Shown: positions 1 through 11,527 of the stretch, piece after piece | Position numbering within the stretch: position 1 is the first letter of the stretch | How the letters are laid out: each line of letters opens with the position of its first letter | Assembly: GCA_025928535.1 (NCBI GenBank) | Contig: JAICJJ010000018.1 | Location: 1 to 14,218, forward strand | From: Thermomicrobiales bacterium | GTDB lineage: Bacteria; Chloroflexota; Chloroflexia; Thermomicrobiales; UBA6265 | DNA length: 14,218 nucleotides | Direction: 5' to 3' | Program-made: the position numbers and the translations under genes | The notes under the pieces: model-generated | Seen by the model: only the letters and a program-made list of their open reading frames with translations | The model's database searches: none | What the model was told of the DNA's origin: nothing

Positions 1-1551
<1,551 letters not shown>

Positions 1552-1630
1552 TGCCGCACATACCTCCTGTGAGCGCCGATTTCCCGCGACCCCCGCTCCC
1601 GCGAGCAGGGCTCCAATTTCTCCGCCGACG

Positions 1631-1659
1631 AGCCTAGCACAGTCGTTAGCACTCTTCAA
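1631..1659 (-). promoter_or_regulatory. Sigma70-type promoter of groESL overlapping CIRCE
   Basis: On the minus strand TTGAAG (1654-1659) is followed after exactly 17 bases by TAGGCT (1631-1636), a reasonable vegetative promoter. The -35 hexamer lies inside the spacer and proximal arm of the CIRCE operator, so bound HrcA would block RNA polymerase. The predicted start is near 1624, giving a groES leader of roughly 70 bases. Hexamers were matched by eye. Confidence 0.7.
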
Positions 1660-1672
1660 CCCTGAGTGCTAA
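1646..1672 (-). promoter_or_regulatory. CIRCE operator (HrcA-binding inverted repeat)
   Basis: TTAGCACTC (1646-1654), nine bases of spacer, then GAGTGCTAA (1664-1672). Both nine-base arms match the CIRCE consensus without a mismatch. CIRCE is the operator of the heat-shock repressor HrcA, whose DNA binding depends on GroEL. The position directly upstream of groES fits a titration feedback loop. HrcA itself is not encoded in this window. Confidence 0.97.
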
Positions 1673-1718
1673 GCAGCCGTCGCCTGCCGCCGGCGAACGC
1701 CGGGGGCGCCTCGACGCA

Positions 1719-1727
1719 TGTTAAAAT
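1719..1727 (+). promoter_or_regulatory. Candidate extended -10 promoter of the aminotransferase unit
   Basis: TGTTAAAAT reads as an extended -10 element (TG, one base, then TAAAAT, 5/6 matches to TATAAT). No convincing -35 hexamer lies 16-18 bases upstream, as is usual for extended -10 promoters. It would start transcription near 1734, about 95 bases before the GTG at 1830, divergent from groESL. It is the only AT-rich element in this GC-rich gap. Confidence 0.45.
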
Positions 1728-1829
1728 CGCCGCGCTGGTTCGGCGGGGAGGCGATGGGGAGGCGCGCTCCCACGTCATTGGTTGCCCGCACGACACGCGC
1801 CATCGAGTAAGCGAAGGGATAGGCGGTCC

Positions 1830-3032
1830 GTGACTGCAGAAGTTCGGCGTTCCCCCTCGGAATTCGTCGCCGCGCGGGTGCGCGACCTGGCGCCGTCGCC
1901 CACGCTGGCGGTCTCGGACCGCGCCCGCCGACTCAAGGCCGAAGGGATCGACGTGATCGATCTCGGCGGCGGCGATCCCGACTTCATTACCCCGGAACAC
2001 ATTCGCGCGGCCGCGACCGAAGCGATGAACGCCGGCGACACCCACTACGTCGCGTCGGCCGGAACGCCGGCGTTGCGCAAGGCGATTGCGAAAAAATTGC
2101 GCGACGACAACGGCATCGAGGTCGATTGGAACGGCGGCATCGTCGTCACGCCCGGCGGCAAGCAATCGCTCTTCGAAGCCGCGCTCGCCTTCGTCGAACC
2201 GGGCGTCGATGTCCTGATTCCGGAGCCGGCGTGGGTCTCGTACGTGCCGATGGCCGAACTGAGCGGCGGCCGTGCGGTTCCGGTGCCGCTCGATCCCGAC
2301 GACAATTTCCGGATCACGCGCGATCGGCTCGAAGCGGCGGTCACGCCGGGGAGCCGCCTCATCGTCATCTGTTCGCCCAACAACCCGACGGGCCGCGTCC
2401 TCTCGACGCATGAGTTGTCCGCCATCGCCGACTTCGCCCGCGACCATGACCTGCTCGTCTTCACCGACGAGATGTACGAAAAGATTCTCTACGACGGCCA
2501 CCGCCACGTCAGCATCGCGACGCTCCCCGGCATGGCCGAGCGCACCCTGACCTTCAACGGCTTTTCCAAGGCCTATGCGATGACCGGCTGGCGGCTGGGC
2601 TACGTCGCCGGCCCCAAACCCTATATCGACGAAATCGCCAAGGTTCACAGCCATTCCGCGACCTGCGCGACGTCGTTCGTACAGGCCGCCGGCGTCGCGG
2701 CGCTGGACGGGCCGCAGCGCTTCATCGGCGAGATGGTCAGCGCGTGGGACCGGCGGCGACGCACGGTCGCGGCGGCCCTCAACGCGGTCAACGGTCTCCA
2801 GTGCCCGCTCGTCGAAGGCGCGTTTTACGCCTTCGTCGATGTCCGTGGGCTCGGCATGTCGTCGACCGAGGCAGCCGATTTGCTGCTGCGCGAAGCCCAT
2901 GTCGCGGTGACGCCCGGCATCGCCTTCGGCGCGGCGGGCGAAGGCCACGTCCGCCTTTCGTTCGCGACGAGCGACGTGCTGCTGGAAGCGGCGGTCGATC
3001 GAATCGGCGCGGCGCTCGGCCGCAACGCCTGA
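1830..3032 (+). CDS. Class I/II pyridoxal-phosphate aminotransferase, aspartate aminotransferase-like
   Basis: Fold-type I PLP enzyme that transfers an amino group between an amino acid and a 2-oxo acid; aspartate/2-oxoglutarate is the best guess. The 400-residue product has the family length. Key features are GGGDPDF (47-52), the aromatic cofactor-stacking region PAWVSY (133-138), SPNNPTG (182-188), the TDEMYE motif with cofactor-contacting Asp213 and Tyr216, the Schiff-base lysine Lys247 in [14 protein letters not shown], and C-terminal Arg375 in VRLSFA for the substrate carboxylate. I prefer the GTG at 1830 (AAGGGA ten bases upstream); a TTG at 1782 would add 16 residues unlike the family. 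A RidA-family gene follows 20 bases later, which fits, since RidA removes reactive enamine/imine by-products of PLP enzymes. Type Ib AspC, a glutamate-prephenate transaminase or another family member cannot be told apart by eye. Confidence 0.9.
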   Translation: MTAEVRRSPSEFVAARVRDLAPSPTLAVSDRARRLKAEGIDVIDLGGGDPDFITPEHIRAAATEAMNAGDTHYVASAGTPALRKAIAKKLRDDNGIEVDWNGGIVVTPGGKQSLFEAALAFVEPGVDVLIPEPAWVSYVPMAELSGGRAVPVPLDPDDNFRITRDRLEAAVTPGSRLIVICSPNNPTGRVLSTHELSAIADFARDHDLLVFTDEMYEKILYDGHRHVSIATLPGMAERTLTFNGFSKAYAMTGWRLGYVAGPKPYIDEIAKVHSHSATCATSFVQAAGVAALDGPQRFIGEMVSAWDRRRRTVAAALNAVNGLQCPLVEGAFYAFVDVRGLGMSSTEAADLLLREAHVAVTPGIAFGAAGEGHVRLSFATSDVLLEAAVDRIGAALGRNA

Positions 3033-3052
3033 TCAACGGGGGAGAAGAGATC

Positions 3053-3502
3053 GTGCGCGTGGAACAGCGATTGCAGGAACTTGGCATCGCGTTGCCGGAG
3101 CCGGTCCGCCCGGTGGCGACGTATGTTCGCTTCATCCGGACGGGCAATTTGCTCTTCATCTCCGGCACCGGGCCGACCGACGCGGCGAAGAAAGGAAAGG
3201 TCGGCGCGGACGTTACCGTCGAGGAAGCCAAACAGGCCGCGCGTGAAGTCGGCTTGCAGATTCTCGCGACGGCGAAGGATGCGCTCGGCGATCTCGATCG
3301 GATCACGCAGACGGTGAAAGTCCTGGGCATGGTCAATTCCGCGCCCAATTTCGATCAGCAACCGCAGGTGATCAATGGTTGCTCCGATCTGTTGGTCGAG
3401 GTATTGGGCGACGCCGGCCGGCACACGCGTTCGGCGGTCGGCATGGGGGCGCTGCCCGGCGGCATCTCGGTCGAGATCGAGTGCGCGTTCGAGGTGGAGT
3501 GA
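3053..3502 (+). CDS. RidA/YjgF/UK114-family protein
   Basis: Small trimeric cytoplasmic protein. Members of the family hydrolyse 2-aminoacrylate and related imines released by PLP enzymes, or have other roles in more distant subfamilies. The 149-residue product begins MRVEQRLQELGIALPEPVRP and has the core signatures FISGTGP (35-41), VGLQILATAKDALGDLDRI (66-84) and, near the end, TRSAVGMGALPGG with Arg126 at the position of the substrate-binding arginine of deaminase-active RidA. The C-terminus ISVEIECAFEVE is also typical. The overall form resembles the slightly longer YjgF-like subfamily more than E. coli RidA (128 residues), so deaminase activity is an inference. The GTG start at 3053 has a GGGGGAG ribosome site 9-15 bases upstream. 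A second in-frame GTG lies two codons on. It is probably co-transcribed with the aminotransferase 20 bases upstream. Confidence 0.9.
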   Translation: MRVEQRLQELGIALPEPVRPVATYVRFIRTGNLLFISGTGPTDAAKKGKVGADVTVEEAKQAAREVGLQILATAKDALGDLDRITQTVKVLGMVNSAPNFDQQPQVINGCSDLLVEVLGDAGRHTRSAVGMGALPGGISVEIECAFEVE

Positions 3503-3611
3503 CCTTCGGTCCTCGACGTCGTTCCGACGGATCATCGTCCGCCGCGTCCGGCCGCCGGCCGGGCGCGGTCCATTGTCCGACCGACCCCGCGCATCGCAGG
3601 AGATACCGATC

Positions 3612-4088
3612 GTGGAATCGAAGCAAACCCCCGTGACCCGCGACGGATTGGAGCGGCTGAAAGAAGAACTGCGCGAACTGAAAGAAGTGCGGCGCCCCCA
3701 GATCGTCGCCGCCATCGCGGAAGCGCGCTCCCACGGCGACCTCCGGGAAAACGCCGGCTACGACGCCGCCAAGCACGACCAGGCGATGGTCGAAAAGAAG
3801 ATCGCCGACATCGAATCGCTGATCCGCAGCGCTTCGATTATCGACGACATGCCCCGATCCGGACCGCCAACCGCCGTCCGGCTGGGCAGCACGGTGGTGG
3901 TCGCCATCGACGGCGACGAAGAACGCTACACGATCGTCGGCGCGATCGAAGCCAAGCCGTCCGATGGCCTCATTTCAAACGAATCGCCGGTCGGGCGCGC
4001 GTTGCTCGGCAAGCGGCCGGGCGAAAACGCCGTTGTCCAGACGCCGCGCGGCCAATCGGTCTACCGAGTCGTCCGCATCGAATCCTGA
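3612..4088 (+). CDS. greA: Transcription elongation factor GreA
   Basis: Binds the secondary channel of RNA polymerase and stimulates cleavage of backtracked transcripts. The 158-residue product equals the length of E. coli GreA. The N-terminal coiled coil (about residues 8-75) carries the tip motif GDLRENAGYDAAK, with the acidic residues Asp43 and Glu46 that coordinate the catalytic metal. The C-terminal FKBP-like domain has ISNESPVGRALLGKRPGE. The usual ENAEY reads ENAGY here, a change outside the catalytic pair. The GTG start has AGGAGA (3598-3603) eight bases upstream. The 109-base gap after the RidA gene shows no clear promoter or terminator, so read-through from the upstream genes is likely. 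Confidence 0.96.
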   Translation: MESKQTPVTRDGLERLKEELRELKEVRRPQIVAAIAEARSHGDLRENAGYDAAKHDQAMVEKKIADIESLIRSASIIDDMPRSGPPTAVRLGSTVVVAIDGDEERYTIVGAIEAKPSDGLISNESPVGRALLGKRPGENAVVQTPRGQSVYRVVRIES

Positions 4089-4120
4089 GCGGCGAGAGGG
4101 TAAAGGAGCGGACTCCGCGG

Positions 4121-4801
4121 ATGGCGGATCGGGAGCAACAGGAAGCGTACGCAAGCATCTGGAACGCATTCATGCGGTCGGCCCGCCTTGCGGACGGTCG
4201 CCACGACACGGCCGCCTGGCGCGACCGCGCCGGCCCGTTCGCCATGTGCGTCGTTCGCGTGCCCGCGACATCGTTCGCCGGCTTGCTCGATTCCTGCCAG
4301 CAGTCGCTGGCCCACTGCCCGAACGTGCGCGTGCATCCCGATGGATTCCTGCACATCACGCTGCAGGAACTTGGCTTTGTCTGCGACCGACCCGGCGCCC
4401 TCGACGAAATCACACCCGCCCGACTCGATGAATTCGCCCAATCGGCGGTCGATCCGATCGCCGGCCGGGAACCATTCACGATCGCGTTCGACGGCGTCAA
4501 TTCCTTTCAGGACGCGGCGTTTCTGCAGGTCGACGACGGCGGAGCCTGCGCCGCGCTTCACGCCCGATTGTTCGAATTGGCCGCCATTCCCCGCTCGTCC
4601 CGATTCGCCTATGTGCCGCACGCGACCATCGCGCATTACACGGCCGACGCGCCGGCGGCCAAGGTGCAGGCAGCATTGAACCCGTTCCACCGCGCAGCCT
4701 TCGGCGCGTTCGAGGTCACGCAGGTCGAAATCGTGACCCTCGACGTCGACGAGGCGTACCCCCCGCTGCGGCCCTACGCCATCATTCCGCTCGGCGGCTG
4801 A
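4121..4801 (+). CDS. 2H phosphoesterase (2'-5' RNA ligase / LigT-like family)
   Basis: The 226-residue product has the two H-x-T motifs that define the 2H phosphoesterase superfamily: HIT (78-80, in FLHITLQELG) and HAT (167-169, in YVPHATIAHY), each followed by hydrophobic residues as in LigT and cyclic phosphodiesterases. Known members open 2',3'-cyclic phosphates or make or break 2'-5' linkages in RNA and nucleotides; the substrate here cannot be read from sequence. The first ~35 residues lie before the likely core. The start ATG has AAGGAG (4103-4108) 12 bases upstream. It follows greA by 32 bases on the same strand, so it is probably the last gene of that unit. Its stop is only nine bases from the convergent leuB stop. 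Confidence 0.82.
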   Translation: MADREQQEAYASIWNAFMRSARLADGRHDTAAWRDRAGPFAMCVVRVPATSFAGLLDSCQQSLAHCPNVRVHPDGFLHITLQELGFVCDRPGALDEITPARLDEFAQSAVDPIAGREPFTIAFDGVNSFQDAAFLQVDDGGACAALHARLFELAAIPRSSRFAYVPHATIAHYTADAPAAKVQAALNPFHRAAFGAFEVTQVEIVTLDVDEAYPPLRPYAIIPLGG

Positions 4802-4810
4802 TCGGCCCGC

Positions 4811-5917
4811 TCAGGCGCTCAAAATCGCCGTGACCACAGCGTCGCCGAATTCGGCGGTCGAGGCCGCGACGCCGGTCGCGATATCCGGCGTGCGCACGCC
4901 TGAGGCGACCGTCGCTTCGACCGCCTGCTCCACCGCCGTCGCTTCCTCGTCGAGTCCGAGCGTCGTTCGCAAAAGCATCGCCGCCGACAGGATCATTCCG
5001 GCCGGGTTCGCCTTGCCCTGGCCGGCGATGTCGGGCGCGCTGCCGTGGATCGGCTCATAGAGCCCGAATCGCCGGTCGCCTCGTTTCCGATTCGCGGCGC
5101 CAAGGCTGGCGGACGGCAGCATGCCGATCGATCCGGCGAGCACCGACGCTTCGTCCGTCAGGATGTCGCCGAACAGATTTTCCGTCACGACGACGTCGAA
5201 CCGCGCCGGCGTTCGGATCAGATGCATCGCCATCGCATCGACGAGCACATGCTCGAGCGTCACGTCTGGATAATCGGCCGCAATCCGGTCGATCGTCTGT
5301 CGCCAGAGTCGCGACGTTTGCAACACATTGGCCTTGTCGACGCTGGTGACGAGCCCGCGCCGCGACCGCGCCAACTCGAACGCCAGCCGGCCGACCCGTT
5401 CGATCTCCGGCTCACGATAGATCATCGTGTCGAGCGCCGCGCCGCCCCGCCGGTTTTGCCAGCGCCGCGATGGTCGGCCGAAATAGATGCCGCCGGTCAA
5501 TTCGCGCACCACCAGCAAGTCGACGCCCCGCACCTTCTCCGGCCGGAGCGGACAGGCGTCGATCAGCGCCGGCATAACCGACGCGGGGCGCAGATTGGCG
5601 AACAATCGCAGCGACTTCCGCAGCCGCAGCAGCGCCGCTTCCGGCCGCAGCCCCCGCTCCACGCCGTCCCATTGCGGACCGCCGACCGCGCCGAGCAACA
5701 CGCCATCGGCCGCCCGGCAGCGCCGGATGTCCTCGTCGCGCAAAGGCACGCCGTAAGCGTCACACGCCGCGCCGCCAATGAGCGCCGTTTCCGTCACGAA
5801 CCGATGCCCGAACCGGCGGCCGATCGCTTCCAGCGCCTTGACCGCCTCGGCCATCACCTCCGGCCCGACCCCATCCCCCGGCAACAGCACCAGATTCGCC
5901 GCCACGCCCGTCGCCAT
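4811..5917 (-). CDS. leuB: 3-isopropylmalate dehydrogenase
   Basis: Oxidises and decarboxylates (2R,3S)-3-isopropylmalate to 2-oxoisocaproate with NAD, the third step of leucine synthesis. The 368-residue product has the family length. Visible sites are [10 protein letters not shown] (12-21); substrate arginines Arg100, Arg110 and Arg138 (in LRK, NLRP and VREL); GGIYFG with Tyr145; catalytic Lys195 in SVDKANVL; the metal-binding aspartates Asp227, Asp251 and Asp255; and the NAD site [19 protein letters not shown] (287-305). I chose the ATG at 5915-5917 because GGAGGA lies six bases upstream (5924-5929); a longer in-frame reading to 6019 would add 34 residues of unrelated sequence. It is the last gene of the ilv-leu cluster, but is separated from leuD by 213 bases holding several inverted repeats. 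Confidence 0.96.
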   Translation of the reverse strand: MATGVAANLVLLPGDGVGPEVMAEAVKALEAIGRRFGHRFVTETALIGGAACDAYGVPLRDEDIRRCRAADGVLLGAVGGPQWDGVERGLRPEAALLRLRKSLRLFANLRPASVMPALIDACPLRPEKVRGVDLLVVRELTGGIYFGRPSRRWQNRRGGAALDTMIYREPEIERVGRLAFELARSRRGLVTSVDKANVLQTSRLWRQTIDRIAADYPDVTLEHVLVDAMAMHLIRTPARFDVVVTENLFGDILTDEASVLAGSIGMLPSASLGAANRKRGDRRFGLYEPIHGSAPDIAGQGKANPAGMILSAAMLLRTTLGLDEEATAVEQAVEATVASGVRTPDIATGVAASTAEFGDAVVTAILSA

Positions 5918-5973
5918 CCGCACTCCTCCGACGTCAATCAGTTTCGCGTTCGCTTCAAAGCCTCCGACAAGGC

Positions 5974-6002
5974 GCGGAGTCGCCCATGACGAGCGACTCC
6001 GC
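5974..6002. repeat. Perfect 10-bp inverted repeat in the leuD-leuB gap
   Basis: GCGGAGTCGC (5974-5983), a nine-base loop, then GCGACTCCGC (5993-6002). The transcript of the ilv-leu operon would fold a stable stem-loop here, about 57 bases before leuB. No U run follows on either strand, so it is not an ordinary terminator. A shorter stem (TGCCG 6005-6009 with CGGCA 6014-6018) lies next to it. It may be an mRNA-processing or stability hairpin, or part of a dispersed repeat. Confidence 0.75.
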
Positions 6003-6044
6003 ACTGCCGCAATCGGCAATATCCATCACCGAAACGATTGATCC

Positions 6045-6095
6045 AGCCGGCTTGAGCCGGCTTATTGGCTCAGCCCGGCGTCTTTAGCGCCGGGC
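6045..6095. repeat. Palindromic repeat cluster in the leuD-leuB gap
   Basis: AGCCGGCTT occurs twice in a row (6045-6053 and 6055-6063), and its first eight bases are a self-complementary palindrome. Ten bases on, GCCCGGCG (6073-6080), a seven-base loop and CGCCGGGC (6088-6095) form a perfect 8-bp stem. No poly-T follows. The packing of several palindromes in a short gap resembles REP-type dispersed intergenic repeats. Whether copies occur elsewhere cannot be seen from this window. Confidence 0.6.
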
Positions 6096-6130
6096 GACGC
6101 GGCGTGCTCTACAGAGTTGAACCGTCGCGC

Positions 6131-6736
6131 TCAATCCCCCGCCGCCACCCGCGGCATCCAGCCTGGCCGCGTCGCCTCGTACGCCGAAATTTCATCGGTA
6201 TGCCGCAAGGTCAACCCGATATCGTCCAGCCCTTCGAGCAGCCGGTATCGGGTGAAATCGTCGAGCGGAAACGAAGCGAGCAATCCCACGCCCGGCGCCG
6301 AAACTTCCCGCTGCTCGACATCGACCACGATCTCCAGCGCCGGATTGTCCTGCACCGCCCGCAGCAGCGCCTCGCCGAACTCCGGTTCGACCACCACCGG
6401 CACGAGTCCCGACTTGGTCGCGTTGTTGCGGAAGATGTCGCCGAAACGGGGCGAAATCACCGCCCGGAAGCCGCCTTCCATCAATGCCCAGACGGCGTGC
6501 TCCCGCGACGACCCGACGCCAAAATTGGGACCGGCGACGAGAATCGTCGCGCCGGCGTGCTGCAGTCGGTCGAGTGGGAAATCGGGATCGTTCTTCCGCC
6601 ATTCCGAAAAGAGCCCCGCGCCGAAACCGGTCCGCTCGACGCGTTTCAGCCACGATGCGGGAATGATCTGGTCGGTATCGACGTCGCTCCGATCGAGCGG
6701 AACCGCTGTGCCGACGTGCCGTCGAATCGCTTCCAT
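6131..6736 (-). CDS. leuD: 3-isopropylmalate dehydratase small subunit
   Basis: Small (swivel-domain) subunit of isopropylmalate isomerase, which pairs with LeuC to convert 2-isopropylmalate to 3-isopropylmalate. The 201-residue length is typical. Signatures are DVDTDQIIPASWLKR (18-32), the substrate-binding GPNFGVGSSREHAVWAL (69-85) and ISPRFGDIFRNNATKSGL (94-111). The ATG at 6734-6736 is only four bases past the leuC stop, so the pair is probably translationally coupled. The ribosome site is weak (GGGG and TAGGG in the last codons of leuC), which fits coupling and equal subunit supply. A longer reading to 6778 would overlap leuC and is not needed. Confidence 0.96.
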   Translation of the reverse strand: MEAIRRHVGTAVPLDRSDVDTDQIIPASWLKRVERTGFGAGLFSEWRKNDPDFPLDRLQHAGATILVAGPNFGVGSSREHAVWALMEGGFRAVISPRFGDIFRNNATKSGLVPVVVEPEFGEALLRAVQDNPALEIVVDVEQREVSAPGVGLLASFPLDDFTRYRLLEGLDDIGLTLRHTDEISAYEATRPGWMPRVAAGD

Positions 6737-6740
6737 CGCC

Positions 6741-8159
<1,419 letters not shown>

Positions 8160-8199
8160 CTGATTGTTGCTCCTCTGACGGATCGACGAACGGCCGCAA

Positions 8200-9801
8200 T
8201 TATGTCCAGCGCGACACGGCCGAAACGGGACCGGCGATGACCGGGGTCGGCTGCTTCTGGACGACCCGGCTGAGGGCGGCCAGATAGGCGCGGGCGCTCG
8301 CTTCGACCACGTCCGTCGCCAGCCCGTGCCCGGTGAAGACGCCGTCCGGCGTCCGCACCCGCAGGCGCACCTGCCCCTGGGCGTCTTCGCCCGGCGTCAC
8401 CGCTTCGACCGTGTATTCCTCGAGATCGCAAGGAATGCCGACCGCGTTGTCGATCGCCTGCAACAGCGCGTTCACCGCCCCGTTGCCCTGACCGTCGGCG
8501 GCGACCTCCCCGCCATCCCGATTGACGATCACGCTCGCCGTCGCCGCGCCGCCGCTGCCGATGCTCGCGCTCCAGCGCACGAGTTGAAGTGGTTCGCCGC
8601 CCGACTGCAATTGGTCGCTAACCAGCGCGGCCAGATCGGCGCCGGTGACCGTCTTCTTCCGATCGGCCAGCGCCGTGAATCGCTCGTAGGCTTCATGCAA
8701 CTGGTCGTCAGCGAGCCGGATGCCCATTTCGTCGAGCGCGTTCCGGAAGCCGGCGCGGCCGGAATGCTTGCCGAGGACGAGCCGCGTCCCTTCCCAACCG
8801 ACATCGGTCGGATTCATGATTTCGTAGGTCGTCCGTTCCTTGAGCATGCCATCCTGGTGGATGCCCGCTTCGTGCGCGAACGCGTTGTCGCCGACGATCG
8901 CCTTGTTCGGCTGGACGACCAGGCCGGTCAACATGCTGACCAATCGGCTGGTCGGCACCAGCCGTTCTTTTCGAATCCGGGTTTCGCCCGGCCCGAATTG
9001 GTCGCCGCGGGTCGCCAGCGCCATCACCACCTCTTCCAGCGAGGTGTTGCCGGCCCGCTCGCCGATGCCGTTGACCGTCACCTCCACCTGCCGCGCGCCC
9101 GCTTTCACGGCCGCCAGCGTGTTGGCGGTCGACATGCCGAGATCGTCGTGGCAATGGACGGAAATGACCGCCTGGTCGATGCCCGGCACGTTCGCTCGCA
9201 GATGTTCCATCAATGCGGCGTATTCGACCGGCGTCGTGTAGCCGACCGTGTCCGGCACGTTGAGCGTCGTCGCCCCGGCCGCGATCGCCCGGCCGAACAC
9301 CTCCACCAGAAAATCCCAATCGGTGCGCGTCGCGTCTTCGGCCGAAAATTCGACATCCGACGTGAACGATTTGGCGAGACGGACCATCGCCTCGACCCGC
9401 TCCAGCACCTCCGACCGCGTCATCCGCAACTTGTGCCGCAGATGGATGTCGGACGTAGCGATGAACGTGTGGATGCGCGGCGACTCCGCTCCGCGGACGG
9501 CTTGCGCCGCCCGTTCGATGTCGCTCTGGTTGCACCGCGCCAGCCCGGCAACCACGATGCCTTTCGCCCGGCCGGCGATGGCCCGAACCGCTTCGAAATC
9601 GCCCGGCGACGCCGCCGGAAAACCCGCCTCCATGATGTCGACGCCGAGATCGACGAGCGCGTCGGCGACCACAAGCTTTTCCTCGGCCGTCAGCGTCGCG
9701 CCGGGCGATTGCTCGCCGTCGCGCAACGTCGTATCGAAGATGTAGACACGCGGCCCGGTCACGTCTTGTGGCGCCGCGCGCCGTACGTCGATCTCGTTCA
9801 T
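8200..9801 (-). CDS. leuA: 2-isopropylmalate synthase
   Basis: Condenses 2-oxoisovalerate with acetyl-CoA, the committed step of leucine synthesis and the usual site of leucine feedback inhibition. The 533-residue protein is of the LeuA type with a C-terminal regulatory domain. The catalytic TIM barrel shows [14 protein letters not shown] (22-35) with Arg27 and Asp28, and metal ligands His216 and His218 in [27 protein letters not shown] (244-262) closes the active site, and [11 protein letters not shown] follows. The regulatory domain covers about residue 390 to the end. The ATG start has GAGGAG (9808-9813) six bases upstream. It is 16 bases after ilvC, tightly linking the common branched-chain pathway to the leucine branch. 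Homocitrate or citramalate synthase are relatives, but the leuCDB neighbours make leuA by far the best reading. Confidence 0.96.
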   Translation of the reverse strand: MNEIDVRRAAPQDVTGPRVYIFDTTLRDGEQSPGATLTAEEKLVVADALVDLGVDIMEAGFPAASPGDFEAVRAIAGRAKGIVVAGLARCNQSDIERAAQAVRGAESPRIHTFIATSDIHLRHKLRMTRSEVLERVEAMVRLAKSFTSDVEFSAEDATRTDWDFLVEVFGRAIAAGATTLNVPDTVGYTTPVEYAALMEHLRANVPGIDQAVISVHCHDDLGMSTANTLAAVKAGARQVEVTVNGIGERAGNTSLEEVVMALATRGDQFGPGETRIRKERLVPTSRLVSMLTGLVVQPNKAIVGDNAFAHEAGIHQDGMLKERTTYEIMNPTDVGWEGTRLVLGKHSGRAGFRNALDEMGIRLADDQLHEAYERFTALADRKKTVTGADLAALVSDQLQSGGEPLQLVRWSASIGSGGAATASVIVNRDGGEVAADGQGNGAVNALLQAIDNAVGIPCDLEEYTVEAVTPGEDAQGQVRLRVRTPDGVFTGHGLATDVVEASARAYLAALSRVVQKQPTPVIAGPVSAVSRWT

Positions 9802-9817
9802 CGTCGACTCCTCGTCC

Positions 9818-10843
<1,026 letters not shown>

Positions 10844-10922
10844 CAACCCCTCCTCGAATCCTTGGCCGCTCTTCCGGCCCCAATGCCAGCCGGGTCGCCC
10901 CGGCGTCGCCTCACGAAATGTT

Positions 10923-10947
10923 CGACGCCGCCCTGGTGGCGGCGTCG
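10923..10947 (-). repeat. 10-bp stem-loop in the ilvN-ilvC gap
   Basis: CGACGCCGCC (10923-10932), a five-base loop and GGCGGCGTCG (10938-10947) form a perfect, very GC-rich stem six bases after the ilvN stop. On the transcript it is followed by AACAUUUCG, too poor in U for a strong terminator. It may be a partial terminator, a mRNA 3'-end stabiliser or a processing site that sets ilvBN output apart from ilvC and the leu genes. Its effect is unknown. Confidence 0.65.
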
Positions 10948-10953
10948 CTCGAA

Positions 10954-11517
10954 TTACTGCACCGTGGCCAACGCGCCGTTGGCTACGATCGTCTCCTCCC
11001 GCTCGACCCGCGGCGCATCTTTCAACCCGACAGCGCTCGATCCGCGCGTCATCGCCACCGGCCCGGTGCGGACCAACTCGCGAATGCCGAAGCCGCGCAG
11101 CATCGTCAGCAAGCCGTCGATCTGCACTTCGGGGCCAGTCGCCTCGATCATCAGCGTGGTCGGGCTGGCGTCGACGACGCGCGCATTGAAAATCTGGACG
11201 ATCTGCAAGATTTCGGCGCGGTGCTGCGCTTTCGCCGCGACCTTGATCATCGCCAGTTCGTGCGCGACGCAACTCAGATCGGTCAAATCGGTGACCTTGA
11301 GCACTTCCATCAATTTGTAGAGTTGCTTGCCGACCTGCTCGACCTCGTCCGCCTGTCCGTTGACGACGATCGTCATCCGCGAGACGTTCGGCTGCTCCGA
11401 TTGCCCGACCGTGATCGTTTCGATGTTGAACGATCGGCGGCGGAGCAGCGACACGACCCGGTTCAGCACGCCCGGTTGATCTTCCATCAAGACGGCGAGC
11501 GTATGACGCTCTTTCAT
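10954..11517 (-). CDS. ilvN: Acetohydroxyacid synthase small (regulatory) subunit
   Basis: ACT-domain subunit that raises acetohydroxyacid synthase activity and usually confers valine feedback inhibition. At 187 residues it is slightly longer than the common ~165-175. The N-terminal ACT domain (about 4-75) shows [20 protein letters not shown] (5-24) and [13 protein letters not shown] (26-38), with Gly16 and Asn31 at conserved effector-site positions. A second domain (about 80-165) contains [20 protein letters not shown]. The last ~20 residues ([20 protein letters not shown]) are an extension I cannot assign. The ATG has AGGAGG (11523-11528) five bases upstream, overlapping the ilvB stop codon. 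The ilvB-ilvN gap is ten bases, so the two subunits are probably translationally coupled. Confidence 0.96.
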   Translation of the reverse strand: MKERHTLAVLMEDQPGVLNRVVSLLRRRSFNIETITVGQSEQPNVSRMTIVVNGQADEVEQVGKQLYKLMEVLKVTDLTDLSCVAHELAMIKVAAKAQHRAEILQIVQIFNARVVDASPTTLMIEATGPEVQIDGLLTMLRGFGIRELVRTGPVAMTRGSSAVGLKDAPRVEREETIVANGALATVQ

Positions 11518-11527
11518 CGCGCCCTCC

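Noticed and set aside
1690..1703. CCGGCG-AA-CGCCGG inverted repeat between groES and the aminotransferase gene.
   Set aside because: Only 6 bp with a two-base loop in very GC-rich DNA and no U run; likely chance composition.
1656..2948. 430-codon minus-strand frame opposite the aminotransferase.
   Set aside because: Antisense to a gene with intact catalytic motifs; Arg/Asp/Gly-rich shadow translation without family signatures.
3503..3611. GC palindromes (CCGGCCGCCGGCCGG region) in the gap before greA as a possible terminator or promoter.
   Set aside because: No U run follows and no paired -35/-10 hexamers are visible. The gap is probably just untranslated sequence in a continuing transcript.
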